From Clostridia bacterium (GTDB lineage Bacteria; Bacillota; Clostridia; TANB77; CAG-465): a stretch of DNA of 64,000 nucleotides. A program made the translations under genes and the position numbers. The stretch is from assembly GCA_017534305.1 (NCBI GenBank), contig JAFWCU010000016.1, positions 48,411 through 112,410 on the forward strand, read 5' to 3'. Positions 1 through 9,739 of this stretch are shown here, piece by piece (within the stretch, counting starts at the first letter, position 1; each line of letters begins with the position of its first letter). A model generated the notes under the pieces. It searched no databases and was not told the origin of the DNA. It was given only the letters and a program-made list of their open reading frames with translations.

Positions 1-1
1 A

Positions 2-3000
2 TGTTTGTCTGCGTGCTTAGCAGGAGGACTTGCAAGAAGAATTACTGCAGGAGACATTCGTGGTGCTAAAGAGCACATAGAAAAATATATTAGTATTTTT
101 GGAAAAGATAGATATTTTCTTGAGATACAAGATAATAAATTAAGAGAACAAATATTAGTAAATCAAAAACTAATTGAGTTTTCTAAAGAGTATGGTTTGC
201 AACTTGTTGCAACAAATGACTGTCACTACTTAAATAAAGAAGATTATGATTTTCATGAAGTGCTACTTTGCATTCAAACAAGAAAAACACTAAATGATGA
301 AGATAGAATGAGCTTTAAGGTAAATGAGTTTTATTTCAAATCTCCAGAAGAGATGAAAGAAGCATTTAAAGCAGTACCAGAAGCAATAGAAAACACATTA
401 AAAATAGCAGATATGTGTAATGTGGAAATAGAATTTGGCCATACAATTCTACCAGAGTATAAAATTGAAGAAAACATGACTCATTTAGAGTATTTTACGA
501 AAAAATGCTATGATGCTATACCTAAAAAATATCCAGAATCAAAATGGCCACAAGTCAAAGAAAGACTAGATTATGAGATAAGCGTAATAGATAAAATGGG
601 ATATATAGATTATTTCCTAATTGTACAAGATTTCATTAATTATGCAAAAGGAGAAGGCATACCTGTAGGCCCAGGAAGAGGTAGTGGAGCAGGCTCACTT
701 GCTGCATACTTAATTGGTATTACAGACATAGATCCTTTAAGATTTGGGTTAATATTTGAAAGATTTCTAAATCCAGAGCGTGTAAGTATGCCAGATTTTG
801 ATGTAGACTTTTGTTATGAAAGACGTCAAGAAGTAATAGACTATGTAAGTAGAAAATATGGTCATGATCATGTGGCTCAAATAATAACTTTTGGTACAAT
901 GGCAGCTCGTGCAGCAATTCGTGATGTTGCAAGAGTTTTAGACATACCATACCAAAAGGCAGATACTATTGCAAAATTAATTCCTCATAGTTTCAAAATA
1001 ACAATAGATGAAGCGTTATCTGAAAGTCCGGATTTAAGGAAACTATATAATGAGGACATAGAAACTAGAAGAATAATAGATATATCTAAAAAATTAGAAG
1101 GCTTGTGTCGTCAAGCATCAACTCATGCATGTGGTGTAGTAATTACAAAAGAACCAGTAGTAAACTATGTACCAATGTATGAAAATGAAGGACAGCTAAC
1201 AACAGAGTATACAATGACTACACTAGAAGAGTTAGGACTTCTTAAAATGGACTTTTTAGGACTAAGAACTCTAACAGTAATAAACGATGCTAAAAAATTA
1301 ATTAAGAAGATACATGGAATTGATGTAAACTTTGGAGATTATGATGATCCTGGAGTATACAAGATGTTAACCCAAGGAAAAACACTTGGTGTGTTCCAAA
1401 TGGAAAGTCCAGGATTTAGAAAAATGATGATGAAAATGGAACCTGATTCAATAGATGATATTATAGTTATGATATCTCTTTATAGACCTGGACCTATGGA
1501 TCAAATCCCACGTTACATTAAAAACAAAAATAATAAAGAAAACATTGAGTATACGCATAAGTCATTAGAAAGTATTCTAAAACCTACATATGGTTGTATG
1601 GTATACCAAGAGCAAGTTATGCAGATATTTAGAGAGCTTGCAGGATATACTCTAGGACGTGCAGACATTGTTCGTCGTGCTATGGGTAAGAAAAAGATAG
1701 ATGTAATGAACAAAGAACGTGAAGTGTTTGTTGAAGGTGCTTCAAAAAATGGAATAGATGAAGTATCTGCCAACAAGATTTTTGATGAAATGGCAGAGTT
1801 TGCAAAATATGCTTTCAATAAATCTCATGCAGCAGCATATGCAGTTGTAGCATATGAAACAGCATATTTAAAATATCACTACCCTGCAGAATTCTTAGCT
1901 GCAAATATGAATTCATTCATGGGCAACCAAAATAAAGTACCTGTGTATATAAATGAAGCAAGGGAACTTGGAATTGAAGTCCTAAGACCAGATATAAACG
2001 AATCATATTCACGTTTTGCAGTAATAAATGGAAAAATTAGATTTGCATTAAGCTCAATTAAAAATGTTGGTGAAAGTGCAATAGAAGAAATAATTAAAGA
2101 AAGAAAGCTTAATGGAAAGTATACAAGCTTTTTAGATTTCTGCCAAAGAGTATCAACAGAGACAGTTAATAAACGTTGTGTTGAAGGCTTAATAAAAGCA
2201 GGATGTTTTGATGAATTAGAAAAGGAATACAATCGTTATGATATCTTAGAAAACTTTGAGATGATCATAGATGGTGTAAATCATCAAAGAAAGAATAACT
2301 ACGTAAATCAAATGGACTTCTTTGGAGAAATAGAACCAAGTGGTCAAAGTAGTATAAAGATAGAGAAAAGCGGAAGAGTACCAACTAGTAGAGAATTACT
2401 AGATATGGAAAAAGAAATGCTTGGACTATATATTAGTGGACATCCACTAGACGAATATAAAGAATATGTTAAGAAAAATGCAACTGTTACAACTTTAGAA
2501 TTAAATGAAGAAGCTCAAAGTGAAGATGAAGAAGATAATAATAATACTGAGCCAAAGCAAAGCTATGATGAAAAAACAGTAACACTTTGTGGAATATTTA
2601 ACAAAGGAAGAGTGCTAGTTACAAAAGCGGGAAAAAATATGATGTTTGCAGGACTAGAGGATTTATATGGAGAAGTTGAACTTGTAATATTCCCTACAAC
2701 ATATGATAGATTCTTTAGAATTTTAGAAGATGAAGCTATTTTAAAAGTAACAGGAAAAGTTACTATTAAAGAAGATGAAGGCGCAAAAATACTTGTACAA
2801 AATATTGTAAATATAGACGAAGAATTAAAAAGAGGAAAAACAAGTAATATTAAAGAAGAAAAAGCTGAAGAGCAAAAAGTTGAACTAAGAAAAATATATA
2901 TAAGAATACCAAAGGATAAGCTAGATTTAGAAGACAGAGTAATAGGATATATTAAAGATTTAAACAAAGAATATCCAGGTAAAAATCCAGTATATATTTT

Positions 3001-3118
3001 CTATGATGGAACAAACAAAATGAGGCTACTTCCATCTAATCATTTTCTTCAAGACAATTCTTTAGTTATAGAAAAACTTGAACTTGCATTTGGAAAAGAA
3101 AATATAAAAATAAAATAA
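2..3118 (+). CDS. dnaE: DNA polymerase III subunit alpha, DnaE type (5' partial)
   Basis: Catalytic subunit of the replicative polymerase. The reading frame is open from base 2, so the true start lies outside the window; about 1038 codons are present, while full DnaE proteins have about 1150 residues. The fragment begins inside the N-terminal PHP domain (CLSACLAGG). The polymerase core follows, with the paired catalytic aspartates in PDFDVDF near base 800, then fingers, the tandem HhH region, a clamp-binding type motif QMDFFG near base 2312, and a C-terminal OB fold (residues about 860-930 of the fragment). There is no exonuclease insertion, so it is DnaE and not PolC. A hairpin terminator follows directly. 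Identity is secure; only the 5' end is missing. Confidence 0.97.
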   Translation, partial: CLSACLAGGLARRITAGDIRGAKEHIEKYISIFGKDRYFLEIQDNKLREQILVNQKLIEFSKEYGLQLVATNDCHYLNKEDYDFHEVLLCIQTRKTLNDEDRMSFKVNEFYFKSPEEMKEAFKAVPEAIENTLKIADMCNVEIEFGHTILPEYKIEENMTHLEYFTKKCYDAIPKKYPESKWPQVKERLDYEISVIDKMGYIDYFLIVQDFINYAKGEGIPVGPGRGSGAGSLAAYLIGITDIDPLRFGLIFERFLNPERVSMPDFDVDFCYERRQEVIDYVSRKYGHDHVAQIITFGTMAARAAIRDVARVLDIPYQKADTIAKLIPHSFKITIDEALSESPDLRKLYNEDIETRRIIDISKKLEGLCRQASTHACGVVITKEPVVNYVPMYENEGQLTTEYTMTTLEELGLLKMDFLGLRTLTVINDAKKLIKKIHGIDVNFGDYDDPGVYKMLTQGKTLGVFQMESPGFRKMMMKMEPDSIDDIIVMISLYRPGPMDQIPRYIKNKNNKENIEYTHKSLESILKPTYGCMVYQEQVMQIFRELAGYTLGRADIVRRAMGKKKIDVMNKEREVFVEGASKNGIDEVSANKIFDEMAEFAKYAFNKSHAAAYAVVAYETAYLKYHYPAEFLAANMNSFMGNQNKVPVYINEARELGIEVLRPDINESYSRFAVINGKIRFALSSIKNVGESAIEEIIKERKLNGKYTSFLDFCQRVSTETVNKRCVEGLIKAGCFDELEKEYNRYDILENFEMIIDGVNHQRKNNYVNQMDFFGEIEPSGQSSIKIEKSGRVPTSRELLDMEKEMLGLYISGHPLDEYKEYVKKNATVTTLELNEEAQSEDEEDNNNTEPKQSYDEKTVTLCGIFNKGRVLVTKAGKNMMFAGLEDLYGEVELVIFPTTYDRFFRILEDEAILKVTGKVTIKEDEGAKILVQNIVNIDEELKRGKTSNIKEEKAEEQKVELRKIYIRIPKDKLDLEDRVIGYIKDLNKEYPGKNPVYIFYDGTNKMRLLPSNHFLQDNSLVIEKLELAFGKENIKIK

Positions 3119-3130
3119 ATAGCAAAAAAT

Positions 3131-3168
3131 AGAAAAGATTGGAAATTGTGTCCTATCTTTTCTTTTTT
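3131..3168 (+). terminator. Terminator after dnaE
   Basis: AGAAAAGAT pairs with ATCTTTTCT, with an inner GGA/TCC pairing across a mismatch, and a T-run follows. It separates dnaE from pepF. Confidence 0.75.
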
Positions 3169-3207
3169 ATGATATAATTTCTAAGGTAAAATATAATATG
3201 ATTTTTC

Positions 3208-3236
3208 TTGACTACATATACTTGCAGTGGTAAAAT
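3208..3236 (+). promoter_or_regulatory. Promoter of pepF
   Basis: TTGACT, 17-nt spacer, TAAAAT, with a TGG extended -10 element. The predicted start near 3243 gives a leader of about 47 nt before the pepF ATG. Confidence 0.55.
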
Positions 3237-3289
3237 GCAATCACAACAATAATTTAATGCCAAGAGAAAACTTAAAGGAGGGAATTATT

Positions 3290-5062
3290 ATGAAAAGAAA
3301 TGAAATTGATGAAAAATTCAAATGGGACATAACTACAATATATAAAAACATTGAAGAATATGAAAAAGACTTTGCACAGGTAAAAAATAATATTCCAAAA
3401 TTTGAACAATACAAAGGGAAATTCTTAGATAATGCAGATATATTCCTAGAATTTATGGAATTATATGAGACAACTTCTAGAAAACTTACAAAACTTTCAA
3501 TGTATTCTCATTTACAAATAGACGTAGATCCTAAAAATGAAGAAATACAAAACTTAGAGTCAAGAATACAAGGACTAAGTGCAATGTATAGTGAAGCGTT
3601 AGTTTTCATGGATATTGAAATTGGAAACAATGAGTCAAAATGTAATAAGCTTCTAGAAGATGAAAGATGTAAAAAGTATTCAAGAATGTTTTATGAAATA
3701 TTAAGATATAATCCACATAAACTAAGTGATGAATCTGAAGAAGTAATAAACAAGGCAATGAATGCTATGAATTCATATGAAACATACAATGCAATCAAAC
3801 TTGAATATGAGCCAGTAATAATTGATGGAAAAGAGTATTTTTTAAATGACGAAACACTAAGAGAGTTTTTAAAAAATCCAGATGAAAATATAAGACGTCA
3901 AGCATATGAAAAAGTATATAAAGAATATAAAAAATATGCGCCAATTTATGCTAAAACTCTAGAAGGTAGTGTAAAAGAGGATGTATTTTACTCTAAAGTT
4001 AGAAAATTTGGTTCACCTGTTGATTCTTTTGTATTTGCAGATGAAGTAAATTCAGATTTATTCTATAAGATTCTCAAAATGGCAAATGAAACATATCATG
4101 ACTACTTTGTAGAATATATAGATTTGTCTTCAAAATTACTAGGTAAGAAATTAGAGCGTTATGATTTATACTTACCATTAGTAAAAGAGCCAGAGTCAAA
4201 ATATACTTTAGATGATGCATTCAATCTAATTTATGAAGCAACTAAAAATATGGGAGAAGACTACAAAGAAATTCTAGATAAAGCAAGAGATGAAAGATGG
4301 ATAGATTACATGCCACATGAGTTTAAAAGACATGGAGCATACTCTTCAGGATGTTATGATACAAATCCGTTTATACTTACAAGCTTTACTAATGATCTTG
4401 AATCTGTATTTACTTTAATTCATGAGCTAGGACATTCTTGTCATACATATTATTCTAAAACAAATCAAGAATACATTAATCATGATTATAGAATATTTGT
4501 TGCAGAAGTAGCATCTACTACAAATGAAAATCTTCTTTTAAATATGCTTATATCTAAAGCAAAAACAAAAGAAGAAAAAGCATATTTACTTTTCAAAAAA
4601 ATGTATGACTTTATTGGAACTTGCTACAGACAACCATTATTTGCACAATTTGAAGATTCTCTTCATAAAATGAGTGCTTCAAATGAAGGTTTATCTATGC
4701 AAACAATTACAGATTTATATGAAAATTTAAATGTAAAGTATTATGGAGGATTAGTACCTGGAAATGAATATTCAAAATATTCATGCTTTGCGATACCACA
4801 TTTTTATTCTGCATACTATGTATACAAATATACAATAGGAAATATTGTAGCCGAAGTAATTGCAAGAAGAATATATAATGGAGATAAAGAACAAATTGAA
4901 AACTACAAAAAATTCTTAAAATCTGGTTCTTCAATGTCACCAGTAGAACTACTAAGACTTGCAGGTGTTGACCCACTTGATGATAACCTATATAAAGAGG
5001 CATATGAAGGATTTAAGAAAGATTTAGATGATTTCAAAGCTTTAATGTTAGATAATGAGTAA
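3290..5062 (+). CDS. pepF: Oligoendopeptidase F (M3B zinc peptidase)
   Basis: Cytosolic zinc metallopeptidase that cleaves short peptides. The 590-residue product shows the oligoendopeptidase F N-terminal domain and then the M3 catalytic domain with the zinc motif HELGH near residue 378 and a downstream glutamate in EVASTTNE as the third ligand. I chose the ATG at 3290 because AAGGAGG sits just upstream and the protein then begins MKRNEIDEKFKWD, as in the family; the frame is open further upstream, but that part overlaps the promoter. It stands alone between its own promoter and terminator. Substrate preference cannot be read from the sequence. Confidence 0.93.
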   Translation: MKRNEIDEKFKWDITTIYKNIEEYEKDFAQVKNNIPKFEQYKGKFLDNADIFLEFMELYETTSRKLTKLSMYSHLQIDVDPKNEEIQNLESRIQGLSAMYSEALVFMDIEIGNNESKCNKLLEDERCKKYSRMFYEILRYNPHKLSDESEEVINKAMNAMNSYETYNAIKLEYEPVIIDGKEYFLNDETLREFLKNPDENIRRQAYEKVYKEYKKYAPIYAKTLEGSVKEDVFYSKVRKFGSPVDSFVFADEVNSDLFYKILKMANETYHDYFVEYIDLSSKLLGKKLERYDLYLPLVKEPESKYTLDDAFNLIYEATKNMGEDYKEILDKARDERWIDYMPHEFKRHGAYSSGCYDTNPFILTSFTNDLESVFTLIHELGHSCHTYYSKTNQEYINHDYRIFVAEVASTTNENLLLNMLISKAKTKEEKAYLLFKKMYDFIGTCYRQPLFAQFEDSLHKMSASNEGLSMQTITDLYENLNVKYYGGLVPGNEYSKYSCFAIPHFYSAYYVYKYTIGNIVAEVIARRIYNGDKEQIENYKKFLKSGSSMSPVELLRLAGVDPLDDNLYKEAYEGFKKDLDDFKALMLDNE

Positions 5063-5066
5063 ACTA

Positions 5067-5101
5067 AAAAGGAGTGTAATTAATTTTTACACTCTTTTTT
5101 G
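5067..5101 (+). terminator. Terminator after pepF
   Basis: GAGTGTAA (5072-5079) and TTACACTC (5087-5094) form a stem flanked by A's and a T-run. The -35 box of the next promoter starts one base after the T-run. Confidence 0.85.
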
Positions 5102-5129
5102 TTGACATTTTTTATACATGTTATATAAT
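5102..5129 (+). promoter_or_regulatory. Promoter of CDF transporter
   Basis: TTGACA, 16-nt spacer, TATAAT, about 45 nt before the start codon. Near-consensus sigma-A promoter. Confidence 0.8.
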
Positions 5130-5175
5130 TAATTGTAAACGTTATAAGCGTTGTGTTATATTTTGAGGAGAAAAA

Positions 5176-6276
5176 ATGGAAAGAGAGAAAAAAATAATTA
5201 AAACTAGTGCATTAGGCATTTTAGTAAACATAGTTTTAGTGGCATTTAAAGCTGTAATAGGAATAATTACAAATTCCATTGCCATTGTTTTAGATGCAGT
5301 AAACAACTTAACAGATGTAATATCTTCTGTAGTTACAATAATTGGAACAAAAATTGCAAATAAAGCACCAGATGAACATCATCCATATGGACATGGAAGA
5401 GTCGAATACTTTACATCAGTAATAGTATCTGCAATCGTTTTAATAGCTGGTGTTACAGCTTTTAAAGAATCAGTAGAAAAAATAATAAGTAGACAAGTTG
5501 CAACCTATTCTATTACTTCAGTTGTAATTGTTACAGTTGCTGTATTAACAAAATTTTTCTTGGGAAGATATGTTAAAGCAACTGGTAAAAAACTAAACTC
5601 TCAAAGCTTAATTGCATCTGGAGAGGATGCATTAATGGATTCAATTCTTTCTTTTTCAACATTAGTAGCAGCACTAGTAAATATGTTTGCAGGATATAGT
5701 ATTGAAGGATATATTGGTATACTAATATCTATAGTAATCTTTAAATCTGCTGTAGAAATGTTAAAAGATACACTAAATATTATGATAGGAGAAAGAGCAG
5801 ATAAAGAATTAACAGATAGTATAAAAAAAGCAATAATGTCTTATGATAAAGTTCAAGGTGTATATGATTTATCTTTACATACTTATGGACCTTTAAAAAC
5901 AATTGGAACAGCACATATTCAAATACCAGATGATATGACAGCAAAAGAAATTCATATTCTAGCAAGAAAAATAACAGTAGATTTATTTAATAGATTTGGA
6001 ATAGTAATGACAATAGGAATATATGCTGCAAACGATAGTGACGAATATATAGAAATAAAAACTGAAATAGCAAATATTATGAAAGAATATGAACACTTAA
6101 AACAAATTCATGGATTCTTTGTAGATGAAGAAACAAAAAGTGTATATTTTGATGTTATATTTGAATTTGCATGTAAAAATAGAGAAGAAGTAAGAGATGA
6201 AATAATAGCAAAATTAAAGAAGAAATTTGGCCAATATAATTTCTATATCATAATAGATGATGATATAACAGACTAA
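5176..6276 (+). CDS. Cation diffusion facilitator (CDF) metal exporter
   Basis: Membrane antiporter of the cation diffusion facilitator family, expected to export divalent metals such as zinc, manganese or iron. The 366-residue protein has the family layout: an N-terminal helix, TM2 with DAVNNLTD (paired metal-binding aspartates), the HHPYGHGR loop, TM5 with GEDALMDS, and a C-terminal cytoplasmic domain (from about residue 210). The C-terminal part is longer than in short CDF proteins, with about 80 extra residues after the usual dimerisation domain. GAGGAG precedes the ATG. Single-gene unit. Metal specificity is not readable. A second, shorter CDF gene lies at 18032. Confidence 0.9.
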   Translation: MEREKKIIKTSALGILVNIVLVAFKAVIGIITNSIAIVLDAVNNLTDVISSVVTIIGTKIANKAPDEHHPYGHGRVEYFTSVIVSAIVLIAGVTAFKESVEKIISRQVATYSITSVVIVTVAVLTKFFLGRYVKATGKKLNSQSLIASGEDALMDSILSFSTLVAALVNMFAGYSIEGYIGILISIVIFKSAVEMLKDTLNIMIGERADKELTDSIKKAIMSYDKVQGVYDLSLHTYGPLKTIGTAHIQIPDDMTAKEIHILARKITVDLFNRFGIVMTIGIYAANDSDEYIEIKTEIANIMKEYEHLKQIHGFFVDEETKSVYFDVIFEFACKNREEVRDEIIAKLKKKFGQYNFYIIIDDDITD

Positions 6277-6310
6277 AAAAGAGGAGCATTGAATTGCTCC
6301 TTTTCTTTTT
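6275..6310. terminator. Bidirectional terminator between convergent genes
   Basis: GGAGCA (6283-6288) pairs with TGCTCC (6295-6300), flanked by an A-run and a T-run, so it can end transcription from both sides. Confidence 0.8.
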
Positions 6311-6990
6311 TATCTTTTATTCATATATGTTTTACATGCATCAATAAACGCAGTAAGTATTTTTTTACTTGGTTCATCATCTGTTCTTTCAGGATGCCAT
6401 TGAACACCTATGTTAAATAGTTTGTCCTTTTTCTCAATAGCCTCAATTATATCTCCTTCAGCACGAGCAGAAATAGTATAATCACCGGAATTTGGTACTT
6501 TAGTTCTATGAATGCTATTTACCATTATTTTAGATTTACCAACAATATCATAAAGTTTTGTTCCAGGTATTATATTAACGCTATGAACATAGTCATGCTC
6601 TAAATCTTTATGTCCTTCAATGAATATGTTTCTATTTTCATTATTATAGTTACACATTGTTTGCATTCCCATACATATTCCAAGTAAAGGCATATCTTTT
6701 TCGTTTGCTCTATCACATATATATCTATCATAAAAATACATAAAATCTCCACCTGGCATAAGAATACCATCGCACATATCAATTTGTGCATTAAGTATTT
6801 CTTTATCCTCATCTGTTAGTGGGGTTTCTCTATTATTCATATATACCATATCTTGAGTAGGTAGTATTATATGTGGAATACCACCATTATTAATTATCGC
6901 TCTTCTTATTGATTCAAGTATTACTAGTGCATTTCTACCGTTATCTGTAATATATGGTCTTGCACTAACACCAATAATTGGTCTTCTCAT
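6310..6990 (-). CDS. Class I glutamine amidotransferase-like hydrolase (PuuD-type)
   Basis: Predicted gamma-glutamyl-gamma-aminobutyrate hydrolase-type enzyme (peptidase C26 family) that cleaves gamma-glutamyl bonds. The 226-residue product carries the nucleophile elbow GICMGMQ (Cys106) and the His-Glu pair in QWHPE (His199, Glu201), a complete triad. The frame is open to 7038, but the ATG at 6990 has AGGTG just upstream and begins RRPIIGVSARPY as the family does; the longer version would run into the upstream gene. The natural substrate is uncertain because no putrescine pathway gene is nearby. Confidence 0.85.
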   Translation of the reverse strand: MRRPIIGVSARPYITDNGRNALVILESIRRAIINNGGIPHIILPTQDMVYMNNRETPLTDEDKEILNAQIDMCDGILMPGGDFMYFYDRYICDRANEKDMPLLGICMGMQTMCNYNNENRNIFIEGHKDLEHDYVHSVNIIPGTKLYDIVGKSKIMVNSIHRTKVPNSGDYTISARAEGDIIEAIEKKDKLFNIGVQWHPERTDDEPSKKILTAFIDACKTYMNKR

Positions 6991-7008
6991 TTTTATCACC
7001 TGTGAGCC

Positions 7009-7038
7009 ATTATACCATAAAACGACATTATTCTTCAA
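7009..7038 (-). promoter_or_regulatory. Promoter of the amidotransferase gene
   Basis: On the minus strand: TTGAAG, 18-nt spacer, TATAAT. The -35 box lies inside the 3' end of the upstream radical SAM gene. Confidence 0.45.
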
Positions 7039-7936
7039 CAGTATAATACATTCCTTGATATAAATCTTTCTCTCTTAATATTTTATCTATTCCGTTTAGT
7101 ACTAGTTTTTTGTGTGAGTTCCAAGAGGGAGCAACCAGCATATCTTTTGGGGCGTCTCCGCTTATCCTATGCAGTATAATATCTTTTCTTAAATGTGTAA
7201 TAATATAACATAGCTCATCTAAATAGTACTCAAGCGTAATTGGACTATATTGGTTATTTTCATACATATCATTAAGTCTAGTATCATTTGTAACGTATGT
7301 TGAATGTATTTTTAATCCTTGAATATCCAAATTATTAACAAAATTAACAGAATTAACTATATCTTTATGAGTTTCACCAGGAAGTCCAACCATAATATGT
7401 GTAACAATTTCAAGATTATACTTTCTAAGAATAGTTACAGCATTAATAAAATCTTCATTTGTATAGCATCTGTTAATTACTTTTCCTGTATTCTCATTTG
7501 AAGTTTGAAGGCCAAGTTCAACACATACAGAGTATTTATCTGTATAAGAGAAGAGTAGACGTGCTATTTCTTCGTTGATGCAATCTGGTCTTGTTGCAAT
7601 TTGAATACCTACTATACGTTCATCTATAAGAGCACTATCATATTTTTTCTTTAAATTCTCTATTGAGTCATAAGTATTAGTAAAATTCTGAAAGTATACG
7701 ATAAACTTATTTGCACGCATTCCTCTATATGACGCTAAATGATTTTCTACTTGTGAGGCAATATCTATTGTTTTTAGATGTTCACCAGAACCACGTTCGC
7801 CACAAAATATACATCCACCAACTCCTTTTGTGCCATCCCTATTTGGACATGTAAATCCAGCGTCAATGCATATTTTAAGTGTTCTTTCACCAAATTTTTC
7901 TTTTAAATATGTGTTTAAATGATTATATCTTTCCAT
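7028..7936 (-). CDS. TIGR01212 family radical SAM protein (YhcC/YtqA-like)
   Basis: Radical S-adenosylmethionine protein of the YhcC/YtqA family, related to Elp3-type enzymes; its reaction is not firmly established. The cluster motif is Cys30, Cys42 and Cys45 (CX11CX2C) within FTCPNRDGTKGVGGCIFC. The TIM-barrel features GLQTS and MVGLPGET follow. Length 302 matches the family. The ATG at 7936 gives the usual N-terminus (RYN..N.YLKEKFG), yet no ribosome binding site precedes it, and a TATACT box ends 7 nt upstream, so the mRNA may be leaderless. Its 3' end holds the promoter of the next minus-strand gene. Confidence 0.88.
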   Translation of the reverse strand: MERYNHLNTYLKEKFGERTLKICIDAGFTCPNRDGTKGVGGCIFCGERGSGEHLKTIDIASQVENHLASYRGMRANKFIVYFQNFTNTYDSIENLKKKYDSALIDERIVGIQIATRPDCINEEIARLLFSYTDKYSVCVELGLQTSNENTGKVINRCYTNEDFINAVTILRKYNLEIVTHIMVGLPGETHKDIVNSVNFVNNLDIQGLKIHSTYVTNDTRLNDMYENNQYSPITLEYYLDELCYIITHLRKDIILHRISGDAPKDMLVAPSWNSHKKLVLNGIDKILREKDLYQGMYYTVEE

Positions 7937-7943
7937 GCACTAT

Positions 7944-7973
7944 AGTATAGCAAAAATTTACATAAAATACAAA
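7944..7973 (-). promoter_or_regulatory. Candidate promoter giving a leaderless mRNA
   Basis: Minus strand TTGTAT, 18-nt spacer, TATACT. The expected start site falls on or next to the A of the start codon at 7936. Confidence 0.4.
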
Positions 7974-8027
7974 TATAATGTATAAAAATAATTATTTATG
8001 CAATAATAACAAAAGGAGATGATGTAA

Positions 8028-8240
8028 GTGATATATAAAGAAGTAACACCAAGAATACAATGTAATGTTTCAAAATGTATGCATAATTGTATAGAAGATT
8101 CAACATGCAGACTAGATAGCATAATGGTTTGTGAATGCTTAAACGACAGAAATAGCAATAATAAAGAGGATCAAACTTCGTGTGGCTCATATAAATATGG
8201 AGGAGACTTAAACAAGTCTGAAATATTAGGTGGAAACTAA
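8028..8240 (+). CDS. DUF1540 domain protein
   Basis: Small cysteine-rich protein of 70 residues with the DUF1540 pattern: CNVSKCMHN, then CRLDSIMVCEC, then a later Cys in TSCGSY. Such proteins are common in clostridia and bacilli; the four or more conserved cysteines suggest metal binding, but function is unknown. The start is GTG at 8028, with AGGAG nine bases upstream. It is a single gene followed by a symmetric terminator, placed between the divergent radical SAM gene and murD. Confidence 0.8.
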   Translation: MIYKEVTPRIQCNVSKCMHNCIEDSTCRLDSIMVCECLNDRNSNNKEDQTSCGSYKYGGDLNKSEILGGN

Positions 8241-8279
8241 AATAAAAAGACTCACAAATTAAAGTGAGTCTTTATTTTT
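8241..8279. terminator. Terminator after DUF1540 gene
   Basis: AAAGACTCAC (8246-8255) pairs perfectly with GTGAGTCTTT (8264-8273); A's and T's on the flanks make it symmetric. Confidence 0.88.
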
Positions 8280-8288
8280 ATATTCTGA

Positions 8289-8329
8289 AACAATGAATTG
8301 TTGAAATTTATATAATATTAGAATATAAT
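8289..8329 (+). promoter_or_regulatory. Promoter of murD with overlapping palindrome
   Basis: TTGAAA (8301-8306), 17-nt spacer, TATAAT (8324-8329). A palindrome AACAAT-GA-ATTGTT (8289-8302) runs into the -35 box and could be a regulator site or chance. Confidence 0.65.
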
Positions 8330-8353
8330 ATAGAAGAAATAAGGAGTGAGAAT

Positions 8354-9730
8354 ATGAACGATAGAATAGTTAAATTTAAAGAAGAAATTAATGGAAAAAA
8401 AGTATCAGTAATAGGACTTGGAGTAAGTAATATTCCTGCTATTAAATATTTAAGTGGCTTAGGAGCAAATATTATTGCTAGAGATAAAAACGAAGAAATC
8501 CCAGAAGAATTAAAAGGATTGGAAAATGTAGAATTTGTTCTAGGAGAAAATTATTTACAAGGTCTAAAAGATTCAGACTACATATTTAGATCTCCAGGTG
8601 TAAAACCTTGGACTCCTGAAATTGTTGAAGCTGTAGAGGCAGGTGTAATACTTACATCTGAAATGGAAACATTTATACATTTAACAGATGCAAAAGTTAT
8701 AGCTATAACTGGTTCGGACGGAAAAACTACAACAACTACTCTAACTTCTCTTTTCTTAAAAGAAGCAGGAGAAACAGTATATGTTGGTGGGAATATTGGA
8801 ACACCACTTTTAGATAAAGTAGAAGAAATAACAAGTGATGATTATGTTGTTCTTGAGTTAAGTAGTTTCCAACTTATGACTATGCAAGAAAAAACAGATA
8901 GAGCAGCTATTACAAATGTTTCTCCAAATCATTTAGATTATCACCATGACTATGAAGAATATATTAGAGCAAAATCTAATGTATTTAATTGTCAAGAAAG
9001 TGACGGAATATTAGTTTTAAACGAAGACAATGAATTTACTCCAAGATATGAGAAAGAAGCAAAAGGAATAGTTAGAAAATTTAGCTTAGAAAAAGAAACA
9101 AATGCTGTATACTATAGAGATGGAGCAATATACTCTAGAGTATCTGGTGTTGAAGAAAGAATAATGAGTATAGAAAATATTAAAATTGTTGGAATGCATA
9201 ACGTTGCAAATATTTGTACTGCAGCAAGTTTAGTAATAGATATAACTGGAATTATGCCTATAGTTCATGTGTGTGAAACATTTGGTGGAGTAGAACATAG
9301 AATGGAGTTTATTCGTGAGGTAAATGGTGTAAAATGGTATAATGATTCTATTGCATCAAGTCCTACAAGAACTATAGCAGGTCTTAAATCATTTAAAGAA
9401 CCAATTGTTCTTATTGCTGGTGGTTATGATAAACACATTCCATATGATGTTATGGGACCATACTTGATGGATAAAGTAAAACTCCTAATACTAGTTGGAA
9501 CAACTGCGCCAAAGATTCGTGAAGCAGCACAAATTGAGGCTCAAAAACGTGGTGTTGAAACTATGCCTATTGTTGAATTTACAAATCTTAAAGAGGCAGT
9601 AGACTATGCAAAAGAAAATACATCTTACGGAGATGTTGTGGCTATGTCACCTGCAAGTGCATCTTTTGACCTATATAAAAATTTTGAAGTTAGAGGAAAT
9701 TTATTTAAAGAATATGTAAACCAAATATAG
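8354..9730 (+). CDS. murD: UDP-N-acetylmuramoyl-L-alanine--D-glutamate ligase
   Basis: Cytosolic Mur ligase that adds D-glutamate to UDP-MurNAc-L-alanine in peptidoglycan precursor synthesis. The 458-residue protein has the N-terminal Rossmann-like UDP-binding domain (VIGLGVSN), the ATP-binding P-loop TGSDGKTTT near residue 119, the central-domain motif NVSPNHLDYH, and the C-terminal domain with YNDSIASSPTRT and GGYDKH. Length is normal. GGAGTGAG precedes the ATG. It is not in a dcw cluster here: it is alone behind its own promoter, and no terminator lies between its stop and the next promoter ten bases on. Confidence 0.95.
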   Translation: MNDRIVKFKEEINGKKVSVIGLGVSNIPAIKYLSGLGANIIARDKNEEIPEELKGLENVEFVLGENYLQGLKDSDYIFRSPGVKPWTPEIVEAVEAGVILTSEMETFIHLTDAKVIAITGSDGKTTTTTLTSLFLKEAGETVYVGGNIGTPLLDKVEEITSDDYVVLELSSFQLMTMQEKTDRAAITNVSPNHLDYHHDYEEYIRAKSNVFNCQESDGILVLNEDNEFTPRYEKEAKGIVRKFSLEKETNAVYYRDGAIYSRVSGVEERIMSIENIKIVGMHNVANICTAASLVIDITGIMPIVHVCETFGGVEHRMEFIREVNGVKWYNDSIASSPTRTIAGLKSFKEPIVLIAGGYDKHIPYDVMGPYLMDKVKLLILVGTTAPKIREAAQIEAQKRGVETMPIVEFTNLKEAVDYAKENTSYGDVVAMSPASASFDLYKNFEVRGNLFKEYVNQI

Positions 9731-9739
9731 ATAAAAGCG

